Shown here: in pieces, positions 1 through 6,051 of the stretch
Layout: every line of letters begins with the position of its first letter
How positions within the stretch are numbered: the first letter of the stretch is position 1
From: Altererythrobacter sp.
Lineage (GTDB): Bacteria > Pseudomonadota > Alphaproteobacteria > Sphingomonadales > Sphingomonadaceae
Assembly: GCA_011524425.1 (NCBI GenBank)
Contig: WTKI01000159.1
Location: 1-6,051 of the forward strand
Direction: 5' to 3'
Length of the DNA stretch: 6,051 bases
Position numbers and translations under genes: made by a program
Notes under the pieces: generated by a model
Told to the model about the DNA's origin: nothing
The model's input: only the letters and a program-made list of their open reading frames with translations
Database searches by the model: none

Positions 1-274
1 CTGCAATAACATGCAGAGCCAATGTGGTCTTACCTGAACTTTCCGGGCCATACACTTCGATGACGCGCCCTTTAGGCAGGCCGCCAATTCCCAATGCAAT
101 ATCGAGGCCAAGCGATCCGGTTGAGATCGCCTCTACATTCATCGCTTCTTTCGAGCCCAGCTTCATTGCCGAGCCTTTGCCAAATGCTCTGTCAATCTGA
201 GCAAGCGCAGCGTCGAGCGCCTTCTGACGGTCCACAGAACTTTCCTTTTCTACCAGCTTGAGACTCGTCGACAT
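1..274 (-). CDS. recA: Recombinase RecA, N-terminal part (truncated by window edge)
   Basis: RecA forms ATP-dependent filaments on single-stranded DNA, catalyses strand exchange in recombinational repair, and stimulates LexA self-cleavage in the SOS response; it acts in the cytoplasm. The 91 visible codons encode the N-terminal polymerisation helix region ([20 protein letters not shown], residues 16-35), the conserved segment MKLG...[21 protein letters not shown], and the Walker A P-loop GPESSGKT at residues 76-83. The Walker B, L1/L2 loops and C-terminus lie beyond the window. The ATG at 274-272 was chosen because GGAGGT (286-281) sits 6 nt upstream. The ATG at 279-277 is out of frame, only 1 nt from that site, and opens just 9 codons. 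The gene has its own LexA-controlled promoter and is separated by 166 bp from the upstream DUF4139 gene. The identification is essentially certain from these motifs. Confidence 0.98.
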   Translation of the reverse strand, partial: MSTSLKLVEKESSVDRQKALDAALAQIDRAFGKGSAMKLGSKEAMNVEAISTGSLGLDIALGIGGLPKGRVIEVYGPESSGKTTLALHVIA

Positions 275-280
275 CGCATG

Positions 281-286
281 ACCTCC
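281..286 (-). promoter_or_regulatory. Ribosome binding site of recA
   Basis: The minus strand reads GGAGGT here, a near-perfect Shine-Dalgarno sequence, 6 nt before the ATG at 274. It decides between the two nearby ATGs (sequence GGAGGTCATGCGATG): the second ATG has proper spacing and opens the RecA frame. Confidence 0.9.
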
Positions 287-348
287 TTCAATTGCCTAGT
301 GCTGCCGATGACTTATCGACCGCCCCTTTGGCGCTGCATGTTGGAGAT

Positions 349-377
349 TATGTATCTGATTTGTTCTCATAGAACAA
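349..377 (-). promoter_or_regulatory. Predicted recA promoter
   Basis: On the minus strand a -35-like TTGTTC (377-372) is followed after 17 bp by a -10-like TACATA (354-349). This predicts a transcript starting near 342 with a leader of about 68 nt. The -35 hexamer coincides with the downstream half of the LexA box, the expected geometry for repression. An A/T tract (387-399, reading AAAAAAATTTTTG) lies about 10 bp above the -35, where an UP element would sit. The hexamers are only moderately close to consensus, so the exact start is inferred. Confidence 0.6.
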
Positions 378-386
378 GAGAGGAAC
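372..386 (-). promoter_or_regulatory. LexA (SOS) box upstream of recA
   Basis: The minus strand reads GTTCCTCTCTTGTTC, an exact GTTC-N7-GTTC direct repeat, the established LexA operator form of Alphaproteobacteria. It lies about 100 bp above the recA start codon and overlaps the predicted -35 element. It supports LexA repression of recA with induction on DNA damage. A further inverted half-site (GAAC on the minus strand, 366-363) adjoins it; see findings. Confidence 0.88.
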
Positions 387-440
387 AAAAATTTTTTTAG
401 GGACCGCTAACTAATTGTAATAAATATGCTTTCAAATCTT

Positions 441-2069
441 CTAGCGTTCAGAAAGGCGCATTTTGAAAGTAATTTCACGTTCGCTGTTGGCTGGAACACT
501 CAATTCGGCCACCCGGTTGCCATCTTTTAACCTGGTTTTACGCAATCCCTGCACTTCCCATTCCGCATAGGAACCCAAGTTGAGCCGCACAGTGGCTTTG
601 TGTGGGTTAGCATTGGTCACCACGCTTTTGATAGTCACCCATGGGCGCGCGCCATCTTCTATAGGTCGAGCAATGCTCGTGCGAGAACACTGGCCTTGAA
701 CTTGCACGCTTGGCCCCATCGCAATCTCGATCTCCTGGCCAACCGCGTAGTCGCGCAAACGCTCTTCACCGACCAGCAAGTCACCAGAGGCGCTTGGTTC
801 GAAGAGAGTGATGCCGCCCATCGGCAAGGCCATTCCAAGGCCGTGCTTTTTATCATTCTTTGTCTTCAGCAGGATCGAAGCTTCAGACTTCAAATCTGGT
901 TCAAAAACCGGCCATGGCCTGCAAATCACTTCGTAAAGCAATGCGCCTTTGACATCTTTCTGATTAAGAAAGGCAACTTGCTTCAGCCCTTGTGCGTTGA
1001 CACTGACAGGCTCTGGAACGCGGTAGAGCTTCAAATCACCGAGCTGTTCTTCGGATGCGACCATCGCAACCGGGACAGACTGCAGAGCCTCAGATCTCCT
1101 GTACCCTGTGACGATGACCGTGTCTGCGGATTCTGCCAGCGCTAGTGTGGGAAGAGCTGGAGGCGGAACAATTTTGCCATAATACGGAACCGCCGATCCA
1201 GCTGATGTGCTGCCGATAGGGAAGCATGTCAGACGCAAAGGTTTTGCGCGCGGTGGTTCCGCAAGTTCTTCAAAGTCGCTTTCGATATTCAGCGTGCCGG
1301 CAATCGCCATCAGTTCAGCATCCGCAAAACTCTGGCCATTGTCATTGAGTATCGTCAACCAGGAGAGCAAGTTGAAGCGCAGCCTGTCAGCGCTGCCCCC
1401 TTCATGCAAAGTTGCTACATAGTGCGCCTGCCAATCGAAGCCCCAGGCAAGATAGCTTAGCGTGATGTCGTATGTCCCACCCGCTTCATCACGCGTATCG
1501 ATTGTGAAGACAGGTTGCGGAGTGAGCCCATCAGGAACGGAGGGAAAGGTAAGCCTCTCTGGCAAGCCGGCACAGCGAACCGCTTCGTACCCTTCTGCAG
1601 TTTCAAGCACCAAACCGCCATCGGCCCGCGTTCGCACAATCCCCTCTTGGCTGATCTGCTTACCGCTGCCCGGCATTGTGCGGGTAACGGTAATGCGATT
1701 GCCAAGCATGCCATTGACGAGCGCAGCAGGAGACAAGAGCTCTGCATTGCGGTTCTTTTCAATCGTACCGCCTGGCAGTCCAGTCACGATCGCAGAGACC
1801 GCGACCATGCCTTCGGCAACGCCAGCAAAACGAATTGTCGAGACGCCTGCGGGCAACGTCACGCGGCGGGTCTCGCTGATCATCGCAAAGCCTTCAGGCA
1901 TGTTGCGGTTCATCGACTGATCCACTTGTCGAGACGGATCGCGATAAACAGTTACTGCTGTTTTCATCGGTGCGGAGGCGTCGACCACTTCGCGCGCGTT
2001 AGTAGGCCCTGCGACAAGCGAGAGCATTGCCGCTGCGATTGCAATCAAAGAACCGATGAAGCGGGGCAT
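441..2069 (-). CDS. Secreted DUF4139-family protein, distal copy (542 aa)
   Basis: Function unknown; homologous along its length to the neighbouring gene at 2086-3573 and assigned to the DUF4139 family. The product starts with a signal peptide (MPRFIGSLIAIAAAMLSLVA..., probable cleavage after TNA at residues 23-25), so it is expected in the periplasm or exported. Features shared with the paralog include LLSPAALVNGMLGN/IGxxVT-like and VTRTMPGSGK blocks (~111-137), GLPERLTFPSVP (~168-179), YLAWGFDWQAHYVA (~206-219), a WLTILNDNGQSFADAELMAIAG block (~237-258), EQLGDLKLYRVPEPVSV followed by KQVAFL (~341-368), and a C-terminal SVPANSEREITF. I start it at ATG 2069 rather than the in-frame ATG at 2129. 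The later start puts the signal peptide at the N-terminus, has a purine-rich ribosome site, and avoids a 44-nt overlap with the upstream gene. Oddities are four cysteines (residues ~166, 282, 383, 461) and an embedded receptor-like peptide VIVTGYRR (~318-325). Family assignment is from remembered motifs. Confidence 0.88.
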   Translation of the reverse strand: MPRFIGSLIAIAAAMLSLVAGPTNAREVVDASAPMKTAVTVYRDPSRQVDQSMNRNMPEGFAMISETRRVTLPAGVSTIRFAGVAEGMVAVSAIVTGLPGGTIEKNRNAELLSPAALVNGMLGNRITVTRTMPGSGKQISQEGIVRTRADGGLVLETAEGYEAVRCAGLPERLTFPSVPDGLTPQPVFTIDTRDEAGGTYDITLSYLAWGFDWQAHYVATLHEGGSADRLRFNLLSWLTILNDNGQSFADAELMAIAGTLNIESDFEELAEPPRAKPLRLTCFPIGSTSAGSAVPYYGKIVPPPALPTLALAESADTVIVTGYRRSEALQSVPVAMVASEEQLGDLKLYRVPEPVSVNAQGLKQVAFLNQKDVKGALLYEVICRPWPVFEPDLKSEASILLKTKNDKKHGLGMALPMGGITLFEPSASGDLLVGEERLRDYAVGQEIEIAMGPSVQVQGQCSRTSIARPIEDGARPWVTIKSVVTNANPHKATVRLNLGSYAEWEVQGLRKTRLKDGNRVAELSVPANSEREITFKMRLSER

Positions 2070-2071
2070 TG

Positions 2072-2082
2072 CCCTCCCCCTC
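2072..2082 (-). promoter_or_regulatory. Ribosome binding site deciding the start of the distal DUF4139 gene
   Basis: The minus strand reads GAGGGGGAGGG just before ATG 2069, immediately after the TAA stop of the preceding gene (2088-2086). The alternative upstream ATG at 2129 is preceded by CGTGCCCGCT, which has no Shine-Dalgarno character. The 16-nt stop-to-start distance suggests coupled translation of the pair. Confidence 0.7.
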
Positions 2083-2085
2083 GCC

Positions 2086-3573
2086 TTAGTAACGCGTGGC
2101 GTAAGTGACGCGGACGACCCGCTCGCCATTAGCGGGCACGCTCACAGTATAACGCCGGGTGTTAGCGTTGAGCTGCACCCCCTCAACATCTTCGCTGGTC
2201 ACTCGGAAGTCGCGCGTCCACCAACCGCGATCCAAACCGCCTTGATCAAGCTCCACTTCTACTGGAGTGCTTTTGGCATTGGTGAAAGTGTAGCGCATGG
2301 TCGTTCGGTAATAGGTCGGCCGTTCTTCGCGCGTGTAGGTGCGAGTGCGCCCGTCATCTTCCACCACACGGTAACGCGACGTCGCTTCCCACTCGCTTTG
2401 AGTGATGCGATCGCGTTTCTCAACCTCAGCCTGGACAAGCACATCGAATGCTTGCCCTGTCGTGAGCGAAAGGGTGCTCCCCATGGGTGTATGGCCGATC
2501 TGGTTCTCGCCAATAAATTGCGGGCTGCCGCGGCTGTCACGTTGATAAAATCGCACAGCGCCTGCCGGCAGAGCATCACCTAACCCGCCATCGCTGGAAC
2601 TGCTGAAAGAAATGTCGCTGTTTACGTTCACCGGCGCATTATCGCTGGTGAGCCATCCGACAGAACGGCTGTAGACCTTGCGCGCGGGAACGCCCTGAAC
2701 GTCCAGAAAGCTGACTTGCTTGGTTTGGGCGTTGGCAATCGTAGTTCGCTGAGCAATGGGATAAAGATAATAGTCGCCTAACTGCTCGCGCTGAGCGGTT
2801 TGTGTGCCCACCCGCCTTACATTCTGATTCCTATTCCGTCCTCTTTGGCCAGGGCTACCGGCTACCAGCAATGTCTCTGCATTGTGAAAGGTAGTGCCGG
2901 TGTTGTTGGTGAGCGTTACCCAACCCTGCATATCAATCGTACCAGCACCTTCATCATACATGGCCACATAATCTGCATTCCAGCGCAGTCCTGTGGTGAG
3001 ATATCGGATCGAAGCAGGACGAACGCCTCCACGCGTTGCATCGACATTCACAGAAAGTGTCGGGCGCGCACGCAGATTGGGAGGGACGCGGTCGAACACG
3101 ACACGCACTGGAAGCCCATCATCGCGCAAGACTTCAATCCGATCACCAATCTGGACAACTACGCCACCCGCTGTTGAAAGGACTTTCGCACGCTCAGTTG
3201 TCTCGCGCCCGGTTGCAGGGTTTGTCCGAACCAATGTGACAGTCTGCCCGATTGCTTTTTCCATCATTTTTGACGGAGTGAGCAGATCAAAATCGAAATT
3301 CTGCTCGATGATGCCAGCGCCATTGGCGGCAAAACTCAAAGTTTCAGGACGGATCCGCGCAGAGACATCCGGAAATTCAATCTTGCTCCGCCCACGCGGG
3401 ATATTGAGCTGGCGAATGTCTTGCACAAGCGCCTGATCGTTATTGTAGATCGTAACGGCCAGATCGCCCTGTGCGGTTTCTTCCGAAGCAGATTGTGCGA
3501 GCGCTGGAAGTCCTGCTGCGAGCAAACCGACTATTGCGACTTTGTGCAGCAAACGCCTTTTAACAAATGCCAT
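2086..3573 (-). CDS. Secreted DUF4139-family protein, proximal copy (495 aa)
   Basis: Function unknown; a DUF4139-family envelope protein and first gene of a two-gene unit. The N-terminus MAFVKRRLLHKVAIVGLLAA is a classic signal peptide (positive n-region, hydrophobic core, likely cleavage after ALA or SA at ~25-30). Motifs in order: DLAVTIYNNDQALVQDIRQL (~37-56), DFDLLTPSKMMEKAIGQTVTLVR (~94-116), GGVVVQIGDRIEVLRDDGLPVR (~136-157), YLTTGLRWNADYVAMYDEG (~191-209), the conserved WVTLTNNTGTTFHNAETLLVAG (~218-239), an Arg/Asn-rich linker QRGRNRNQNVRR (~243-254), EQLGDYYLYPI and KQVSFL (~263-290), a beta-rich C-terminal half and terminal SVPANGERVVRVTYATRY. There are no cysteines. The start is ATG 3573 because AGGAAGG lies at suitable spacing and the signal peptide begins there; the in-frame ATG at 3597 falls at the predicted transcription start. 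It shares its transcript with the distal copy, 16 nt downstream. Confidence 0.9.
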   Translation of the reverse strand: MAFVKRRLLHKVAIVGLLAAGLPALAQSASEETAQGDLAVTIYNNDQALVQDIRQLNIPRGRSKIEFPDVSARIRPETLSFAANGAGIIEQNFDFDLLTPSKMMEKAIGQTVTLVRTNPATGRETTERAKVLSTAGGVVVQIGDRIEVLRDDGLPVRVVFDRVPPNLRARPTLSVNVDATRGGVRPASIRYLTTGLRWNADYVAMYDEGAGTIDMQGWVTLTNNTGTTFHNAETLLVAGSPGQRGRNRNQNVRRVGTQTAQREQLGDYYLYPIAQRTTIANAQTKQVSFLDVQGVPARKVYSRSVGWLTSDNAPVNVNSDISFSSSSDGGLGDALPAGAVRFYQRDSRGSPQFIGENQIGHTPMGSTLSLTTGQAFDVLVQAEVEKRDRITQSEWEATSRYRVVEDDGRTRTYTREERPTYYRTTMRYTFTNAKSTPVEVELDQGGLDRGWWTRDFRVTSEDVEGVQLNANTRRYTVSVPANGERVVRVTYATRY

Positions 3574-3601
3574 CTTGAACCCTTCCTCAAATCCCAATGC
3601 G

Positions 3602-3631
3602 ATTATAATGGGCGAGGATGCAATGTATCAA
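3602..3631 (-). promoter_or_regulatory. Near-consensus sigma70-type promoter of the DUF4139 pair
   Basis: The minus strand carries TTGATA (3631-3626), an 18-bp spacer and a perfect TATAAT (3607-3602). Transcription is predicted to begin near 3595, leaving a leader of roughly 22 nt before ATG 3573 and excluding ATG 3597 as a start. It lies in the 133-bp gap after cckA, so the pair can be transcribed independently of cckA. An imperfect palindrome (3617-3629) overlaps the -35 and spacer and could be an operator. Confidence 0.72.
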
Positions 3632-3706
3632 AGATGAATGGAATACAGTCTACACCCTAATCTTTCGATCCTGGTGAGTGGAGCTGGGGGACTGCTGCCC
3701 AACCTT

Positions 3707-6051
3707 TTAGACCAGAGCCGTTCTCAAGACTTCAGACACTTTGTCGCCAATCTGTTGCACGCTGAACGGCTTGGGAATGAAGTGCATGTTGGGGATATCG
3801 ATATCTTTACGAAGCTGTTCCTCAGCATAGCCAGACATGAAAAGAACCGGAATATCAGGTTTAATCTCGCGGATGGCGCGCGCCATCGCGGGCCCGTCCA
3901 TTCCCGGCATAACAACGTCGCTTACTATCAAGTCGAAAGTCTTGCCCTTCTTGATCTCCGCAAGCCCAAACTCCCCATCAGAACAAGCCGTAACGGAATA
4001 TCCGGAACGGGTGAGTGCGCGTTCAGCAACAGCCCGCACCATGTCTTCGTCTTCGACCAGCAAGATGTCACCCCCGCCAGACCATTCGCGCATGGCTTCT
4101 TGCTTAACCGGCTCTTTGGCGGGAACCTGCTCCCCTTTGTGGACAGGGAAATAGAGCGAGAAACGAGCACCCAATGGTCTTCCTGAACTATCCTCCACAT
4201 TAGTAGCAAAGATAAATCCGCCCGATTGCTTCACAATACCGTAGACCGTTGAAAGACCAAGACCTGTGCCTTTGCCTTGTTCTTTTGTTGTGAAGAATGG
4301 CTCAAACAATTTAGGCAAAGCCTGCGCAGGAATTCCCCCACCGTCATCTTCGACGATCAGCATAGTGTAGTCCGCAGTCGGAAGGACTTCGGACCCCATT
4401 TTCTCAACATCGCGCGCTTGCACACGATGCGTCGTTAAAACGATACGTCCATCGCCTTCACCGCGGGACTGAATCGCATCGCGCGCGTTGACGGCAAGGT
4501 TCATGATAACTTGTTCAAGCTGCTGGGGATCAGCTCGGACCGCACCAAGATCGCGATCATGCTTCACATGATATTCGATCTTCTCTCCGATCAATCGCTT
4601 TATAAGCGGCCCGACTTCACTGACGACATCAGGCAATTGGATTATTTCGGGTCGCAATGTTTGCTGACGCGAAAATGCCAGCAATTGGCGTGTTAAAGCA
4701 GCAGCCCGGTTCGAATTATTCTTGATCTGCTGAATATCGTCATAATCGCTGTCTCCAGGCGTATGGCGCAAAAGCATGAGATCGCAAGTACCGATGATGG
4801 CTGTCAGAACACTGTTAAAGTCATGTGCGACACCGCCTGCCAACTGGCCTACGGCTTGCATCTTGGTCGCTTGTGCAACCTGGCGTTTCAGCTGATTTTC
4901 TTCGCTGGAGTCTGCTATGCTTATAAGCACCGCAGCTTCGCCTAAACCGCGAACCCCGGCAAGACCAAGCGAAACCGGCTCTTCCGGGCGGACTGTAAGC
5001 CGCACAGCCATGTTGCCGCTTGTGGCAGGACCGCGCCCATGCCGTCTGACCGCATCAGACAAAGCAGCTTTGTCTTCGCGCACAACCAAATCGGTTGGGA
5101 ACGGGGGCATTCCGCGTTGCTCGCGATCGATGGATCGCAAAAAGGCGGTATTGCCGAACAGGAAACGGCCGTCACGATCCGTCATCGCAAGACCTAGCGG
5201 CAACTGGCTCAGTAGACCTTCAAGCTGAGCGACACCTGCTTGAGAGGAGCCATCCCAGCTACCGCCAATTCCAACGCCGCTATCGACTAACAGCATTAAT
5301 GATTCGCCATCCTCAGGTCCGCCAGTCTCGCTTTCATTAGGATTTTCCAGTGGCACATGGATTAAGGTTTGGGGCGTCCCGGCCTGCCCTTCACGCGCGA
5401 AAAAAATCCGATCCCGGTCGTCGGAACGCAGAAACGAAACAAAATCCTGTCCTGCGAGCGTTGCATTAGCATCGCCTGCGGCGCGTTCTGCAAATCCTGC
5501 ACTCACACTTCGTACGACACCATCAGGCGAAGTTATGGCCGCCTCGATACCAGCTCGCGAGAGCATAGTGCCAAAGATGCCAGCGACATCATATTGCAGC
5601 AATTCCGCTGCCAAGGGCTCTGCTGACTGTTGTAACCGCCAAAGCAAAAAATCATCTGACTGCCCTGCCCGCTTCGCAGAAACCGCCCAGTGATGCGTGC
5701 CGCTCTCTGCTTTTGGAAGCTCCACTTTCTCGGCAGAACTAGTCCCGTCTCGCCATGCCTCGCGAGCTAACAGCATAAGAGCGTCTTGCGATGGCCGCTC
5801 TTGCGTGAGCATACATGGCGCTTCGCCAGAACCGAACGCATCTATGTATGCAGTGTTGGCACAAACCAAGCGGTTGGCGCGGTCTGTAACTGCTATGGCA
5901 GTTCCTGGCAGTTCCATCGCAGCGAGCGCCACTGACCAGTCGACAACCGTTTCCGCTGTGTAGGCCGGAGCCTGTCGCATCCTTTCCAGCCCAAACGCAA
6001 CAAGGCCAAGAACGATAAGACCTGCGACATAGCCAAGGACAAGGATCAGAT
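3707..6051 (-). CDS. cckA: Cell-cycle hybrid histidine kinase CckA (5' end outside window)
   Basis: CckA is the membrane hybrid kinase/phosphatase at the top of the alphaproteobacterial CckA-ChpT-CtrA/CpdR phosphorelay. The frame is open to the window edge: codons before the internal ATG at 5980 encode a hydrophobic helix (LILVLGYVAGLIVLGLVAFG), so the real start lies further upstream. Numbering from Met 5980, there are PAS-like segments at ~14-115, ~127-235 and ~252-358. The HisKA box AVGQLAGGVAHDFNSVLTAI has phosphoacceptor H386. The HATPase domain has an N-box NLAVNARDA (~494-502), G1 DDGGG (545-549), F-box LFEPFFTTK and G2 GTGLGLS (571-577). The C-terminal receiver has acidic E643/D644, phosphoacceptor D688 in SDVVMPGMDG, S716 and K737. 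The linear order (TM, PAS, kinase, REC) and the sequence around the histidine match CckA. One oddity is HDFNS instead of the usual HDFNN. No clear terminator follows the TAA stop at 3709-3707. Confidence 0.95.
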   Translation of the reverse strand, partial: LILVLGYVAGLIVLGLVAFGLERMRQAPAYTAETVVDWSVALAAMELPGTAIAVTDRANRLVCANTAYIDAFGSGEAPCMLTQERPSQDALMLLAREAWRDGTSSAEKVELPKAESGTHHWAVSAKRAGQSDDFLLWRLQQSAEPLAAELLQYDVAGIFGTMLSRAGIEAAITSPDGVVRSVSAGFAERAAGDANATLAGQDFVSFLRSDDRDRIFFAREGQAGTPQTLIHVPLENPNESETGGPEDGESLMLLVDSGVGIGGSWDGSSQAGVAQLEGLLSQLPLGLAMTDRDGRFLFGNTAFLRSIDREQRGMPPFPTDLVVREDKAALSDAVRRHGRGPATSGNMAVRLTVRPEEPVSLGLAGVRGLGEAAVLISIADSSEENQLKRQVAQATKMQAVGQLAGGVAHDFNSVLTAIIGTCDLMLLRHTPGDSDYDDIQQIKNNSNRAAALTRQLLAFSRQQTLRPEIIQLPDVVSEVGPLIKRLIGEKIEYHVKHDRDLGAVRADPQQLEQVIMNLAVNARDAIQSRGEGDGRIVLTTHRVQARDVEKMGSEVLPTADYTMLIVEDDGGGIPAQALPKLFEPFFTTKEQGKGTGLGLSTVYGIVKQSGGFIFATNVEDSSGRPLGARFSLYFPVHKGEQVPAKEPVKQEAMREWSGGGDILLVEDEDMVRAVAERALTRSGYSVTACSDGEFGLAEIKKGKTFDLIVSDVVMPGMDGPAMARAIREIKPDIPVLFMSGYAEEQLRKDIDIPNMHFIPKPFSVQQIGDKVSEVLRTALV

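Noticed and set aside
313..339. Eight-codon open frame (MQRQRGGR) in the predicted recA leader
   Set aside because: There is no ribosome binding site before its ATG, and such short frames occur readily by chance; nothing supports a leader peptide.
387..430. Possible terminator after the distal DUF4139 gene (AAAAAAATTTTT preceded by TTAG...CTAA)
   Set aside because: The stem would be only four weak pairs without GC content. The A/T tract is better placed as an UP-like element of the recA promoter.
275..440. CtrA-type (TTAA-N7-TTAA) sites upstream of recA
   Set aside because: The AT-rich stretch contains TTAG and TTAC words but no pair with the correct sequence and spacing.
600..1145. Plus-strand open frame of 181 codons opposite the distal DUF4139 gene
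   Set aside because: It is antisense to a gene with a signal peptide and family motifs, and its translation (rich in H, W, R, F and C) has no recognisable domain. I read it as a shadow frame.
1515..2108. Plus-strand open frame of 197 codons spanning the start of the distal DUF4139 gene
   Set aside because: It is rich in Arg, His and Cys with no domain-like pattern, and lies antisense to supported coding sequence across the gene junction.
3660..3706. Possible terminator after cckA (GGGCAGCAGTCCC-like stem)
   Set aside because: Only about three base pairs form and no T tract follows, so an intrinsic terminator is not supported.
3638..4186. Plus-strand open frame of 182 codons opposite the CckA receiver domain
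   Set aside because: It is antisense to intact, motif-rich receiver coding sequence; no family resemblance was seen.

Overview
This window comes from an alphaproteobacterium, most likely a member of the Sphingomonadales (Erythrobacteraceae- or Sphingomonadaceae-like). Three things point there. A CckA-type cell-cycle hybrid kinase has a histidine-box region typical of that order. An SOS box of the alphaproteobacterial direct-repeat form GTTC-N7-GTTC lies in front of recA. A TonB-dependent-receptor-like 'VIVTGYRR' peptide, a signature abundant in sphingomonad proteomes, occurs in one protein. The lineage is inferred from sequence character; no database search was made.

All four genes lie on the minus strand, so transcription runs from high to low coordinates. 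Positions 6051-3707 hold cckA, truncated at its 5' end by the window edge. It encodes the end of a transmembrane helix, three PAS-like segments, a histidine kinase core and a C-terminal receiver domain. After a 133-bp gap with a near-consensus sigma70-type promoter come two tandem, homologous, secreted DUF4139-family proteins (3573-2086 and 2069-441). They are 16 bp apart and almost certainly one transcription unit. A 166-bp gap then carries the recA promoter, with its -35 element inside a LexA box. The first 91 codons of recA (274-1), through the Walker A motif, run off the other edge.

Functionally, two conserved chromosomal regulators or maintenance genes (cell-cycle phosphorelay kinase CckA, recombinase/SOS co-protease RecA) flank a two-gene cassette of envelope proteins of unknown role. 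Each block has its own visible promoter or control region except cckA, whose promoter is outside the window. I see no RNA gene, mobile element, CRISPR array or convincing intrinsic terminator, and no gene-free stretch longer than 300 bp.

The least explained material is the DUF4139 pair. The copies have diverged: the distal one has four cysteines where the proximal has none, and it carries a receptor-plug-like peptide in the middle of its sequence.
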